This document shows positions 11,075 through 22,880 of a stretch of 64,000 nucleotides of DNA, piece by piece; the first letter of the stretch is position 1; each line of letters starts with the position of its first letter. The stretch is taken from positions 42,513,253-42,577,252 of the forward strand of contig CM075939.1 in assembly GCA_038030265.1 (NCBI GenBank), given 5' to 3'. The notes under the pieces were generated by a model. That model saw only the letters and a list, made by a program, of their open reading frames with translations, searched no databases and had not been told where the DNA came from. Source of the stretch: Corythucha ciliata. Taxonomy: Eukaryota; Arthropoda; Insecta; Hemiptera; Tingidae. The position numbers and the translations under genes are program-made.

Positions 11075-11457
11075 TGTTGATTTGGAACAGCTATTTGTTT
11101 CGGGCGTAAGAAAAAAACACACAAAAACCGATCACGAAACTTTTAATAAACTAAACTTAGGCCCATTTTCACCAACAAAATTTATCTCGTTTAAAGTTGA
11201 TCGTGATTAGTTGCCAATAGCGATCCCATATGAATTCTGATATAAGTTTTTACATTGTAATCGCGATTAGTTGTTGATCTTGGTTTAAGAAGTTGGTGAA
11301 ATCGGGCCTTAAAGCGAGAGAATAAACGTGGTTTTAAAAGAAAAAAACGACTGAGCGAGAGAGAGAGAATTGGGATGTTTTCGGTGAGAAGGTTTGAATG
11401 AATCTGAGGGGCACTCTGGGGAGAACAAAATGAGTGGTAAAGGATAACATTTTAACA
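11075..11457 (-). repeat. Copia 3' LTR, enlarged by a MITE
   Basis: It matches the LTR at 15405-15640 over its whole length except for a MITE insertion at 11160-11308, which accounts for the extra ~150 bp. The 5-bp target duplication lies immediately outside at 11070. Confidence 0.93.
11160..11308. mobile_element. 149-bp MITE, TTA target duplication
   Basis: Its ends are GGCCCATTTTCACCAAC and, inverted, GGCCCGATTTCACCAAC. TTA flanks both sides (11157-11159, 11309-11311). Near-identical copies lie at 25223-25371 and 50687-50834, each with TTA flanks. A 3-bp TTA duplication is typical of the PIF/Harbinger superfamily. It sits in only one Copia LTR, so it arrived after the Copia insertion. Confidence 0.9.
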
Positions 11458-11539
11458 CTCCCACTCTTTACAAACACATGTTTGTACAAATAAAATTTGA
11501 AATTGAAATAAGAATGAATACAAAAAAAAAAAAAAAAAA

Positions 11540-14500
11540 TCATTTCGACATCATCTTGATGATGAGCGGTGTGAATGTCCCGGCCGAAAGTGGTTTCGTC
11601 AAGAAATCCGCCTTTTGATCTTTTGACGGTATGTACTGTAGTTGGATGTTGGATGGAGCCATCTTCCACCATTTCTCGCGCGAAATGGTATTTAACGTCG
11701 ATATACTTAGTTCGACGATGGTGAAGCTGGCTCTTGGCGAGCTTTATTGCGCTTTGATTATCCACATAGACATTTGTGGCCGACTTTTGTTCAACTTTTA
11801 ACTCCTTTAGGAGTGAACGAAGCCATGCAGTCTCTTGTGCGGCTTCAGAGGCAGCAATGTACTCCGCATCCGTTGTCGATCGTGCCACACACTTTTGGCG
11901 ACGAGGGCACCATGTTACAGGTCCACCAGAGAGCATTGAGATGTAGCCAGATTGTTGAACGACGGGTGTCAGTGTCACCAGAAAATCAGAATCGGTGTAC
12001 ATCTCGAGTTCGAGGGCGCCGTTGTTAGAGTACTTTATACCTCTTTCTGTTGATCCTTTTAGATACTTGGATATTCTTTTCACTGCTAGCCAGTGGTTTC
12101 GTGATGGCGAGTCTAGGTAACGACTGACCTCACTCACCGCGTACATGATGTCAGGTCGCGAGACGATGGCAGCAATCATTAATGATCCCACGGCTTCGCG
12201 ATATGGAACATTTTCCATATTTGCAGAGAATTCCATGGAAAGAACAGAATTCGGGTCGGCTGGAACGTTGTTTGATTGACAGTCCGACATGGAGAATTTT
12301 CGAAGGATTCGATTAACGTATCCTTTTTGACATATTTCGTAATGACTTTCGGTGTTCCTTCGATTTCCATGCCAACAAAATAGTGGCCTTCACCTTCGGT
12401 GATAAAGAAAATCTTGGACAGATGACTTAGACTACGATCAATAATATCATTCTGTCTGCACAAGATCAGGCCGTCGTCGACATAAAGGGCGACATAAACG
12501 TCCTCATTTTTGCAGCGATAATAGTAGATGCAACGGTCAGAGTTCAGTTGTTTGAGCCCAAAAGCTTTCAAGGATTTGCTGAAAGTCTTGTTCCAACAAA
12601 ATGAAGACTGTTTGAGACCATAAATGGCTTTGCTGAGCTTGCATACAGCATTCGGGTCACCTGATTCAAATCCTTTGGGTTGAGTCATATAGATGTCCTC
12701 CGAAAGTTGACCGTTCAAAAAAGCTGTTTTAACGTCGAATTGGCGAATAAGAAGATTTTTGGCTGATGCTATGGCAGAAGGACTCGGACAGAATCGTAAC
12801 GAACGACGGGAGAAAACGTTTCTGTGTAGTCTAGTCCTTCCTTTTGAGAATATCCTTTGGCACATAGACGCGCCTTGAAACGATCAATTGACCCGTCAGG
12901 CTTGAATTTTACCTTGAATACCCATTTGCATCCAATTGGTTTTCTCTCTTCCGGTAGGGGGACAAGAGTCCAGGTGTCATTTTCGTGCAGGGACTAGATT
13001 TCTTCCTCCATCTCCATTCGGAGGCTTCCTTCGACTTGATGGCTTCATCATAAGTAGTAGGTTCGTCGATGACACTTGCGCAGGCAACAATATAATCGTC
13101 TAAGTGTCTGGGAGGTCGAAGTTCTGAGCGATCACGAAGGATCATATTTGGAGCTGGATCGTTCTCAGTGTCGACTTCATCCGGTTCGGTTTGATCCATT
13201 CCTTGATTTTGAGAGGGCCGATTTTTAATCGACTCAAGAGGTAAATGAGCACAACTCTCTGAGTCAGAGTTTTTAGAGTCGAATTTTGATTTTTCGTCAA
13301 ATTTGACTTGACGAAAAACGGACACTGACCTCTTTTCTGGATCGTAGAGCCGGTAATTTGAGCTCTCATCTGCGTAGCCCACGAGAAAAAGATTTTTGGC
13401 CTTTTTGTCGAACTTTTTGCGAAACGATTCTGGAATGTGAGCAAACGCTGTAGCGCCAAACGCTCTCGTATGTTCAAACGATGGTTCTTTGCCCAACCAT
13501 AAGGCGTACGGTGAAGCGGATAATCCGTCTCTGGGCAGTCGATTGTTGACATGAATGGCCATGTTGACCGCTTCGGCCCATAAGTATTCCGGAGAATTGG
13601 CTGCATGAAGCATGGACCTGGCCTTTTCGACGTTTGACCGCATTTCACGTTCCACGCGTCCGTTCTGTCGAGGGACGTAGGGTGCAGTGGTTTCGTGAAT
13701 TATCCCTTGCTTTTGAAAGTGATCCTTAAACTGATGGTTCACGAATTCGGTGCCGCAGTCAGTTCGAAAAATTTTTATTTTGTTGCCAGTTTGACGTTCG
13801 ACCAGTTTTTCGAACTCTAAAAATTTCGAAAAACTGTCGCTTTTGTGACGAATGAAAAATACTTTGACAAACTTGGTACAATCGTCTTTAAAGACAATAA
13901 AATAGTTTGAACCACCGAGAGAAGTAACGGACATTTTTCCACAAAGATCAGAATTGATAAATTTACCAGGTTAGGACGCCTGTCTCTCGTTTTCTTTAAA
14001 CGGTTTTCGAGATTGTTTGCCGTACTCACAGTATTCACGCGAGACATCCTGAGGTACAGGTAGGTTTGTGACCTTTTTAACGACGTTGAAGTTAGCATGG
14101 GCAAGCCTTTCATGCCATAATTGGAGGTCGAGTACGCTGTTGGCGTGATGAACTGGTCTGACTTTAAACAGCATTTTATAACACTGACTTGAGACTTTGA
14201 CTCCTTCAACGGATAATTTGCCATTTTTGACGACGATGCCAGTGTCGTTAAACGCAACCTCGAAACCTTTAGTTGTTACGGCGCCGATCGAGAAAAGGTT
14301 TTTGCACAACTTCGGAACGAAAAGAACGTCATTAAGAGTGCGCGGCTCCCACTCACCGTTGACCAGGGCGACAGTATTAATTTTTCCGATACCTTCGCAA
14401 GTAACGAGAGAGTTGTCTCCAACCTGAACGTTGAAAGGGCGCTCGAGTGGGCGAATTTCTGATAACCACTCACGCTTCGAAGTCATATGCTTTGACGCGG

Positions 14501-15317
14501 CGCTGTCTGCAAGCCAGTCCTCTTGATTGCAAACGTAACTGATATTCTTCAGTTCAGCTGATAACGCCATATGGTTTGGAGCTTCTGGACGAGGACGATT
14601 GCGATTTTTGAGCTTGAAACATTGGCTTTTAGTATGGCCCACTTTATGACAATAACATCATTTAAGACGTTTTTTGGACAACTCCTTCGATTCCTTTTCT
14701 TTCTGGTCAATTTTGACGGCTGAAAAGGCTGCTGCCATTTCGTCAGTTTGATTGAGGCGAAGTTCCTCTTTCAGAAGTCTTGACGTCAAATTATCGAACG
14801 TTTGTTTTGTTTCGTCACACGAGTCCCAAGCGGTGATAAAGGGGCCAAACTTCGCCGGTAGGCTCCCCAAAACTTTGGCGATTTTATCCAAATCCGAGAT
14901 ATGTTCATCCACATTCGCGAGTCCTTGGGCCATCGCTTGGATCTTGCTGATGTGATGAGTGATTATGTCGCTGTCGGCCATACGATAATTGAAGAACTCC
15001 TGTTTCAAAACGACTTTGTTTGTCGCCGATTTCTGCTCGTGAATGTTTTTTAGTCTCGTCCACATGTCCGCACTTGTCGCGCAAGCCATGCCGATTTGCA
15101 ACTGGGGGAATTCCATTGAAGTGGAAATAATTAGTTTTGCCTTGGCATTTTTCTTCTCCCATGAGATGTACTCAAGTACATTCGCGTCATTGGGTCTACG
15201 AAGTGACCCATCCATGACATTCAGAATACCTTCTGCTTGGAATACAATTTCCGTCTGCTATTTCCATAAAGAGAAATTCTCTCCGTCAAATTTCTTTATT
15301 TGAACGTACCAATCCAT
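11540..15317 (-). pseudogene. Copia gag-pol polyprotein, inactivated
   Basis: The single gag-pol frame starts at ATG 15317. Gag carries a stop at 15258-15260, and its zinc knuckle (CYCHKVGHTKSQC) has TGA at 14658-14660 where the first cysteine belongs. Protease follows (ADSAASKHM), then the integrase zinc domain and core (INSDLCGKM, RTDCGTEF, NGRVERE) with a stop at 13971-13973. Frameshifts near 13.0 kb and in the reverse transcriptase follow. The reverse transcriptase is recognised by DVKTAFLNGQL and LYVDDG, and RNase H by ARSTTDAEY and VYVDNQSAIKLA. A late frameshift precedes the normal TGA at 11540. Gag and the early pol domains share one frame, as usual for Copia. Confidence 0.93.
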
Positions 15318-15389
15318 TTTTCACAGGCGACGAGAAAATAAAAAACAAAAGAACCACGAAACCGGGGTAGGAACATTTTCTAAGTTCCT

Positions 15390-15404
15390 GCTGGGCCCAT
15401 AACC
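15390..15404 (-). other. Copia primer-binding site (initiator tRNA-Met half)
   Basis: The plus strand reads GCTGGGCCCATAACC, identical to the anticodon stem-loop of initiator tRNA-Met, so the element RNA can pair with a tRNA half. It directly abuts the 5' LTR. Confidence 0.88.
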
Positions 15405-15640
15405 TGTTAATTTGGAACAGCTATTTGTTTCGGGCGTAGGAAAAAAAACACAAAAACCGATCACGAAACTTTTAATAAACGAAAATTAAAGCGAGAGAAT
15501 AAACGTGGGTTTAAAAGAAAAAAAAAAAAACGACTGAGTGAGAGAGAGAGAACTGGGAGGTTTTCGGTGAGAAGGTATGAATGAATCTGAGGGGCACTCT
15601 GGGGAGAACAAAATGGGTGGTAAAGGATAACATTTTAACA
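15405..15640 (-). repeat. Copia 5' LTR
   Basis: This 236-bp LTR (TGTT...AACA) is the uninterrupted partner of the copy at 11075-11457. GGTTA follows at 15641-15645. Confidence 0.93.
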
Positions 15641-16100
15641 GGTTATATTCGCATCTCCGACCTCGACTGACTTTCAGTCCGCTAGCTCAACACATCCCGC
15701 ATCCGGCCACCACCTACCGCCAAGTGGTCGGGCCCCAGGAACGCGCGCCACGGAAACAAAGCCTCGGCTCCACAGTAAGACAGGGGGGGGGGGGGTCTCC
15801 TCTCACCACACAGGTGATTGGGCCTCATATCCCCGCGGCCAAGGCCCGTCGCCGCAGCCACGCGCCGCCCCCTGGGGTCTCCTCTCGCCGAACAAGAGAG
15901 CGGAACCCAGGAAGCGGGGCACGAAGAGCTGCCCCCCTACAGAGTCAGCCAAACAGGTTTGAAGAACGACAGACCTGCGTTTTGCCTCAACGAATCGAGT
16001 TTCCGGGAAGAACCACCGAGGAGGTGCAGTTGTCTGAGGCAGTAGAGGCTAAGTCGTGAGGGGGTTTCCACCAACGGTAAGAAACCCCTGGTCCCATGTT
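15641..16100. other. GC-rich unidentified sequence, right half
   Basis: This continues the GC-rich host of the Copia insertion (CCGCGGCC, GGGGGGGG and CGCGCCACGG words). Open frames exist on both strands but have no recognisable domain. Confidence 0.4.
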
Positions 16101-17690
16101 CCCATGTTCGCATAACACCCCCCCCCCCCACAATGGTCAGTTTGACGGAGCGCTGCTCCCCCAGAAGCTGAGGACAAGTATATATACAGCGAAGTTTGAG
16201 GGTTCAGTGAATATTCAGCCAGCCGCCGAGCGAACGATCCCGAGATTGTCTTCCGATCACAATTATTTATTTTTCTTTTTTCAAGTTTTACTGCTCCGAT
16301 CCACCATCATTGTCATTTATGATCGGTTTGCAACTGCTGGTTTTAAATTACGACTTTTATAAATTTTTAGCCGCTTTTAGATAATTTCAGAAGCAAATAG
16401 ACGGATTTTCTCGGATTGATCCGCGAATTAGCATTTTTCGATATGCACAACTGAATTGCCTCATCTACCAACAACAGCATTTTTCTTCATATTAACAGCG
16501 AGAATGAGCGTTTTTTTCTGCGTTTTATTTCTTAATTTTACCCGCGAATTACCGCTTTACTTAATTTCAGCCGCCAACAGGAGATTTTCTCCAATTTACC
16601 AGCGTATACGAGCGCATTTTTTCAATTTTTGCATCGAATTGGCGCATTTTCTCAATTTTGGCAGAAAATGAGCGCTTTGTCTCAATTTCAGCAGTGAAGT
16701 AACGTTGATATTCAGTGATTTTTAAACAATTTTAACCGCGAATTAACGTATTTCTCTATTTCGTCCAGAAATTAGCGATTTTTCTCAATTTTAGCCCCGA
16801 ATAAATAATAGGTTCTTTTAAATTTTGACCTCTCAATAACTTTTGTTCCAATTTCGCAGCCGCTAATTAGCTCACTTTCACAATTTCATTATTACATTAC
16901 CGATTTTTCTCAATGTGCAGCGATTTAATGAGCGATTTCTCTCAATTTTGGCCGTAAATTAGCGTTTTTAATCTTTTATCTTTTTCCGGATTATAGTCGG
17001 GAATAATTTCTTGATTTGAGCCCAGAATTACCCACTAATTTTACTCTACTTACTGTTTTACCGCAAATTAGCGGGATTTCTCGACTGTATCCGCAAATTA
17101 GCGTTTTTACTCAATTTGAGTAGCGTATCACTGTTTTCACACTATTTTAGCCGTGAATTTGCGGAGCTTCCAAAATTGAATTAGCGTGTTTCTCTATTTT
17201 AGCACTTTCTGTGAGCACTTTCCTCAATTTTATTGCCGCGAACTAGCGCTTTTTCTCAATCACTGTCGCATATTGGTGTTATTCTCAATTTTTAGCCACG
17301 AATTATAGTTTTTTTTTTGCTTTTTGTAATGATTTAGTGTTTTTCGCTATTTTAGCCGCCAATATTAGCGCTTTCTTAAAAATTTTTGCCACGTACTTTA
17401 CCGAAGATCAGGGGGCCTGTTCTGTAAGATTTCGGTCTTCCTAGGAATATCCTTTTCCACACGTCCGCCCAGAATTAAAAAACATGTTGATTGGTAGGAC
17501 GCGTGGAAAGAGATAGTGATTAGCGTGCCTGAAGCCACTTGGAGTTAGCGTATTTTGTCTGTTTTGTCCGCGAAGTTGCCTTTAGATGTGTATCTCAAAT
17601 TCGCGTATTTCCCTCAATTTTGCGGCAAGTGAGCGCTTGTTTTCAATATTAGCCATGAATCAACGTTTTGAAACCTAAAAAATCTTCCCT
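16101..17690 (+). repeat. Family A array, plus orientation
   Basis: The first ~280 bp are non-repetitive with a TATATATA at about 16180 and no gene recognised. From about 16380 there are many imperfect units of the CTCAATTTTAGCCGCGAATT type. A diverged copy of the array-end module follows at 17690-17770. Confidence 0.75.
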
Positions 17691-18440
17691 TTTTTTATCT
17701 CCAAGCTTTTTGGGGGCTCTCTCTGAATAGAGGCCCGGGACGTCTTCGTCCTCCTCGCACTACAACGTCGGTATATGATACTGCTATACTGCTAACTTAC
17801 AATTTCACGGATATTTAGCTTCGAAACTTGCAAATTCACTGATATTAGCTCCGAATAATGTAATTTTGTGGCTATTAAATCAAGATACTGGCGCTTTTGG
17901 GGCCAGCTGGTCCTGGCCCCGCAGCCAATAAAAAAAAAGGATCCCGAAACTGGCAATTTTGACGACACTAAACCCAGAAACTTGCATTTAACGCAGGAAT
18001 CAAGTCCCGAAAGTTGTAATGCCACGCGGAATATTCAGCCAGGAAACTTCCAAATTCGTGGATATATTCGTCAGGCTTTTGAGGTCGCCTGTATGGACTG
18101 CTGAGTTCCACCGCCACTAAAAAGGGCCCAAAACCTGCAACTTCAATTTGAATTAAAACCCCAAGCTTTTAATATCGCTTAAATTAAGACCCGAAACGGT
18201 GAATTTCGCGGATTTCTAGCCAGGATGCTCGTAATTTATATCAAATTCGAACCCTATGTGACTAATTCGCAAAAATTTAGCTAGAATTGTTGGAATTACA
18301 CGGCTATTCACCAGACTATGGGCACAGTCGGGCCAGAATATAAAAACTACATTAAAAAGAAGGCTCATAAAATTGGCATTGTGTAGAAATACAAACCAGT
18401 AATTACACGGATATGATGAGTAATTCTATCGCCAGTATTT
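17691..18440. repeat. Family B ~30-bp degenerate array
   Basis: After the array-end module, units centre on ATTTAGCTCCGAAACTTG followed by CAATTTCGCGG, at a similar ~30-bp period but with a core different from family A. The same family resumes after the tRNA hairpin and recurs at about 35950-36560. Confidence 0.65.
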
Positions 18441-18444
18441 TTAA

Positions 18445-18694
18445 TTAATAAATTAATTGAATTGTTGTTATCCGGACGACGATGAAAGGGCACAGCCCAA
18501 CACGATTCACTTATCCCTCGGAGTACGACTCCCAAAGGCGTCTCCGTGGCGCAATTGGCAGCGTGCTGGACTGATAATCCAGAGGTTGCGGGTTCAAATC
18601 CCGCCGGGGAGCCATTTTTTCTTGAAACTCGAATCGTGTTGGGCTATGCCCTTCCATCGTCGTCCGGATAACATCAGTTCAATTAATTTATTAA
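18445..18694. repeat. Long hairpin: 64-bp inverted repeats around a tRNA gene
   Basis: Arm 18445-18508 and arm 18631-18694 are inverted copies with few mismatches; shared words include TTATCCGGACGACGATG and AGCCCAACACGATTC. The enclosed 122 bp contain the tRNA. A near-repeat CCAGTA(T/A)TTTTAATT just outside both arms (18432-18446, 18696-18710) looks like a ~15-bp target duplication interrupting family B. The unit looks like an inserted tRNA-bearing element rather than an ordinary tRNA locus. Confidence 0.85.
18540..18612 (+). tRNA. tRNA-Ile (anticodon GAT), possibly SINE-like
   Basis: A cloverleaf can be drawn: D stem GCGC/GCGT, anticodon stem CTGGA/TCCAG around loop CTGATAA (anticodon GAT at 18573-18575), and T stem GCGGG/CCCGC around TTCAAAT. 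Box A (TGGCGCAATTGG) and box B (GGTTCAAATCC) are good matches, and a T6 terminator follows at 18615. The acceptor stem has a first-pair mismatch (G-G) and a C at the discriminator position, so aminoacylation is doubtful. Animal cytosolic tRNA-Ile usually carries AAT or TAT anticodons, which makes GAT notable. Confidence 0.75.
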
Positions 18695-18710
18695 ACCAGT
18701 AATTTTAATT

Positions 18711-19340
18711 TAGCAAAAAGAAAGACTCGAAACTACACCAATATCGAAAACTTGCAAATTCACGAATATCCTGACAGGACAGGAAACGTTCAATTTCGCG
18801 GATATTTGCCTCTAAAATCATGAAATGTTGTGATTTTGCGGCCAACCCGGATTTCACGGTCACTATAAAAGAAATGAACTGGCCTCAAATTGGCAATTTC
18901 ACGAAAATAAGGATAAGAAACTTGTGATTCTGCAAATTTTTAGCTCCGAGTGGTGTAATTCAATATTTGACAGGCTTTGAGACCGTGGGACCGGCTAGCT
19001 CGGGTCCCACGGTCACCAAACGAAAAAAAAAAAAAAAAAAAACGGCAATACTTGCAGTTTTTGCGAAAGCTAGGACCATAAACTTGCAGGTATTTTGCTC
19101 CGAATCGGCCATCGGTGGCTATCCATCAAGCTTTGGCCGCTTTTGGGGCCTGCTTATATAACTTTTCTCCGCGCCCACCACTACGTACTACAAAAAGGGG
19201 CCCGGAACTTGCTATTTAGCGAAATCTAATTCCAAAAACGTACTATTTCGCTGATATTTAGATCCAAAACTTGAAAATTTTGCAGAATTTTATCTCAGAT
19301 TGTGAGAATTTGGTGGTGACTCGGCTCCTAAGTTGCAATC
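18711..19340. repeat. Family B array, continued
   Basis: Units of the GAAACTTGCAATTTCGCGG type continue after the hairpin, with a 20-base A run at about 19024. The array fades out near 19340. Confidence 0.6.
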
Positions 19341-19397
19341 AGTCACCTTTTAGCTGAAAAGTTTGTTTATTGAAGAACTTATCTGCTAATTCATTAA

Positions 19398-19532
19398 GGG
19401 CCAATTTCACCACCGGGAGTTAGGTTGGAGTTACCTAACTCTAACATTGTTTACATAAATAGTGACGCCTTGTTTCAGTTAATTCTGAGTTAACGTAACT
19501 CAAACCTTAACTCTCGGTGGTGAAATCCACCA
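19398..19532. mobile_element. 135-bp MITE with TAA target duplication
   Basis: The ends are GGGCCAATTTCACCACCG and, inverted, TGGTGGATTTCACCACCG, with TAA on each side (19395-19397, 19533-19535). The terminal TTTCACCA core is shared with the 149-bp MITE family. The interior carries mirrored GTTAGGTT/AACCTTAAC stretches. Confidence 0.8.
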
Positions 19533-19535
19533 TAA

Positions 19536-21131
19536 ATGACACGTGGGTAAATACCCATACCCAAAAAAATTTAAGTGAAGGTCTTCCCAGCAGAAATAAA
19601 AATTAAAGGATCGTTTAAGTTGCCGTCTAATTATTTTTTCGTAAACGTTTTTATGAGCGATTTATTAGTGGAATAATATATTTGGCCTTCCGCCTTCATT
19701 TTCGTCAAAGGAGAGAGTCAAGACTGTTCCAATCAATTATATTGATAAGTTGCAAAATGTAGAAATTAATGATAATAACGTAGTATTTTGAAAATTTATT
19801 TCCGAGTACACTATACAATTCGGGTTTTACAGTCGTTGATTAGGTCAATATTTGTCAAATGGAGAAACGCCTCTATCTCCGCGTCTTCAAGATCGAAAAT
19901 AATTCGCTCACAATAAGATCTATTACTATTACACAAATAGGATTGGTGGACTAGACATCTAATTAAGTGATTGGGGGGGGGGGCGAGGGAGGTTTGGTTA
20001 ATTGAAACACACGCCTCAAAATTTGGAGGTATAGTGAACCTTCAAGAGATTTGTTTTGAATTCCGTACGTCGTATATTAGTATTGTATGGCATGAGCACT
20101 GTGTTAAATTAATTCCAATATTTTTTTTGGACATTCTTACGCGTATACGCTCATGCATATGCCAAGGATAACGTGTGTAGACAGTAAAAGTTCATATTGC
20201 CTGGTTTTGCACGTATAGATGTGCAGAGCATTTACCGGTGTACGCACTTTAACCTTAACACAACATTTTTAGTCTACCATTGAAACAACAACAAAAAATT
20301 ATTCGTCCACTCACATTGTAAGGAGTTACACGCTCGAGTGTCCCGTTCTTCCTCAATTCATATGCAGCGACGATCGCGTAGAGATTACTATGTAACCGTT
20401 CTTACAACGAGTCTTTATCCTTTTTATCTTATCTCCTGATATCCTACTCTTTTCAGCAGGGATCAAAATTCACTAAAGTGTCCTTGGTTTTCTTGGAATG
20501 CAATGGAAATTAACTAAATCTCCACCCATCCACCTAAACTCCTAACAGCTAGAAGTAGAGACCGTTCCATGGACTGATGGGCTTCCTGAAAGTTTTTTAT
20601 TTTACTTTTTCAAGATGAATCAGCGTTAGTGGATACGATTGAAGTACCCACTCCCCCTTCTACCACGCGACCACCTTCTTAACACTGTACAGACGCGATA
20701 TTGGAAATGAATTGATATTTTCTGAACATTAAACGTCATGGGTTAACATTGAATACTTTCGCCAGTCTTCGACAAACACCAACAAGAATCCGACAGAGTG
20801 TCGCCGAAGCTCATAAACGGTCCAATTCGTCAGAGTACAGTGAACTTGCCCCAAAATGTCGAGACAATTAATTTAAGCATTTGAATATTGCAATGAGGAA
20901 CTGGCATGAATGCCGGAATCGGGTGAATTAGCACATGGACAGAAGGATATCAACGGTAGTTGCAGCCCTTTTAGTGCATTTAGTGATTTTTAAATACATT
21001 TCAAAGTTCTTTGGGAAGGGATGGATGGTGTGAGGGAGAAATGACGTCAATGGTCACTTGTGAAGCACTTCAGGGAACTCGAAAGTGTTTTGTTTACAAA
21101 TAACAAGAAAAATTGGTCCCCCTGAAAACGC
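19536..21131. other. Unique-looking sequence, one possible exon
   Basis: No repeats or recognised protein. A candidate plus-strand exon at about 20766-20884 follows TTTCGCCAG and reads FDKHQQESDRVSPKLINGP... to a stop in one frame, with an equally plausible alternative frame, so neither is called. The open frame at 19971-20171 is unconvincing. Confidence 0.3.
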
Positions 21132-21250
21132 TTTAGTTTGATTATACAAACACAAGTTTTCTTCGAGAGAGAACAAGAGCAGAATGAATTTTATTTTTAT
21201 ATCACGTGGAACTTTGTCAACGAAGTGGAAGGAGAAGTGAAGTTGCCACA
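21132..21250 (-). repeat. Gypsy 3' LTR
   Basis: It shares nearly all of its sequence with 27736-27866, including TTTAGTTTGATTATACAAAC and TGAATTTTATTTTTATATCA. The other copy has an extra ~12-bp repeat of CAGAATCGGGAA type. Confidence 0.88.
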
Positions 21251-21287
21251 ATACTCCCCCCCCAAAAATTCCGATGAAATTTGTCTT

Positions 21288-22880
21288 TTAAGTGCAGAGC
21301 GTTACGAGAGGTCGACGAAAATGCACGTGACGACTTTCTAAAGGTTGCTTGTGGTTGATCATTGTTAGTGATGCCGATGAGGCGTGGGAGGAATGACGAG
21401 GGGTGTCAATGGGTTTGATAGACTGACAACAATTTTCTGATTCGAGGAAGGCGGGTTTCAAACGGTCGACTGAGATAGTGATATTTTTGCCATTTTTGTC
21501 CAAAGTGCAATACTTCTGGTGCCGTTTAATGACTTTGAACGGTCCTTCATATGACCGTTGGAGAGATTTCTTGATGGAGTCAGTTCAGATAAAGACGTGG
21601 CCGAACATTGTTGTGTGAGGTATCAAAATAGAGTGGCGTATTGCTGCTGAAGGGAATAATCTTTTCAAGTTTGACACGGGAGTTACATAGCATTGAGGCT
21701 AACTCGTCGTCCGTTGATTGGAGTCCTGCCATTCGGTCGAAATCGACGGTAGAGGAGGGTAGAGTGAGGGCTGAAATACGTGACAAGGTATCGGCTACCG
21801 CGTTTTTTTCGCCGATGATGTGTTCGATGTGGGTAGTAAATTGACTGATGTACGCGAGTTGTCGAGTTTGTGTGGGGGAAGCTTTGTCCGATCTTTGCTG
21901 GAAAGCGCACATTAGTGGTCGATGATCGGTGTAGACGACAAAGTCTCGACACTCAAGAAGATACCCGAAATGTTTGATTGTTTCATAAATAGCGAGTAAC
22001 TCACGGTCGTAAGTGCTGTATTTGAGGTGACTGGGCTGTAATTTACGTGAGAAGAAACCGAGAGGTTGTTTGTTGTTGTGAATTAATTGATGAACGACGC
22101 CACCAATGGCGACATCTGAAGCATCTGTGCAAATAGAAATAGGAGCAGTGAGAGAAGGATGTGCGAGTGTTATGGCTTGGGAAAGGGCAGTTTTGAGGTC
22201 GGCGAACGCAGTTTGTAGGAGATCTGTCCAATTTACAGGAGTAGAGTCTTTTTTCGGGCGACCTGCGATTGCAGCTTGAAGTAACATCTGTAATTCTGCG
22301 GCTCTTGGGATAAAACGATTGTAAAAATTGAGCATACCAAGAAAACATTGTAGTTCGGTGGTCGTCTTGGGTACTGGATAGTCTAGAATTGGTTTAACTC
22401 CATTCATATTGGGAGATAACCCAGTTGAGGAGACTTCATGTCCAAGGAATGTGAGTTGTGTGACGCCCAAGACACATTTCTCGGCATTTATTTTGAGACC
22501 GTATGCGTTGAGGCGATCGAAAAGAAGTTTCAAGTGTTCCAGGCGTTGTTTCTCCGAAGCTGACGCTACAAGAATGTCGTCCAAGTAGATGAAGTTTAAG
22601 CCTCGTGTGACTTCATGAATGAACCGTTGAAAGTTAGCTGCTGCATTTCGAAGACCGTACGGCATAAACGGATGTTCAAAAAGGCCAAAGGTGTGATTAC
22701 AGAGGTTTTGGGAATGTCTGCCTCGTGGACGGGACTTTGTTGGTACGCGTGTCGTAGGTCGATGGAAGAAAACATGTTTGTTCCGTGAAGAATATGGTTG
22801 CAATCGTGGAGGCGTGGAATGGGATAGCGAATCTGGTATGGTTATGGAATTTAGACGTCTATAATCACACTGAGAAAAAT
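21288..22880 (-). pseudogene. Gypsy reverse transcriptase-RNase H and integrase tail
   Basis: Reverse transcriptase starts abruptly at CDYRRLNSITIP (22873) and is frameshifted for ~50 residues. It then reads cleanly through FGLFEHPFMPYGLRNAA and NFIYLDDILVAS. RNase H follows with CTDASDVAIGG, YSTYDRELLAIY and YTDHRPLMCAF. The frame enters the integrase N-terminus at about 21610 (YFDTSHNN) and jumps straight to the integrase C-terminal tail (SLQRSYEGPFKVIKRHQKY, ITISVDRLKPAF), so the whole catalytic core is deleted. A TGA stands near the junction. Confidence 0.92.

Larger units (their letters stand above)
11075..15640 (-). mobile_element. Ty1/Copia LTR retrotransposon, full-length but disabled
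   Basis: Two direct LTRs (11075-11457 and 15405-15640) start TGTT and end AACA. GGTTA at 11070-11074 and 15641-15645 is a 5-bp target duplication. On the minus strand the 5' LTR is followed at once by GGTTATGGGCCCAGC, complementary to the anticodon region of initiator tRNA-Met, the half-tRNA primer site known from Drosophila copia. A purine tract (AAAGAGTGGGAG) abuts the 3' LTR. Gag, protease, integrase, reverse transcriptase and RNase H lie in Copia order. About ten LTR-to-LTR mismatches suggest moderate age. Confidence 0.95.

Noticed and set aside
13142..13648. 168-codon minus frame
   Set aside because: Shadow of the Copia integrase in another frame.
14197..14427. Plus-strand frames opposite Copia gag-pol
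   Set aside because: Antisense shadows of a known polyprotein.
20766..20884. Possible terminal exon (FDKHQQESDRVSPK...)
   Set aside because: Two frames look equally protein-like, and there is no partner exon to fix a phase.
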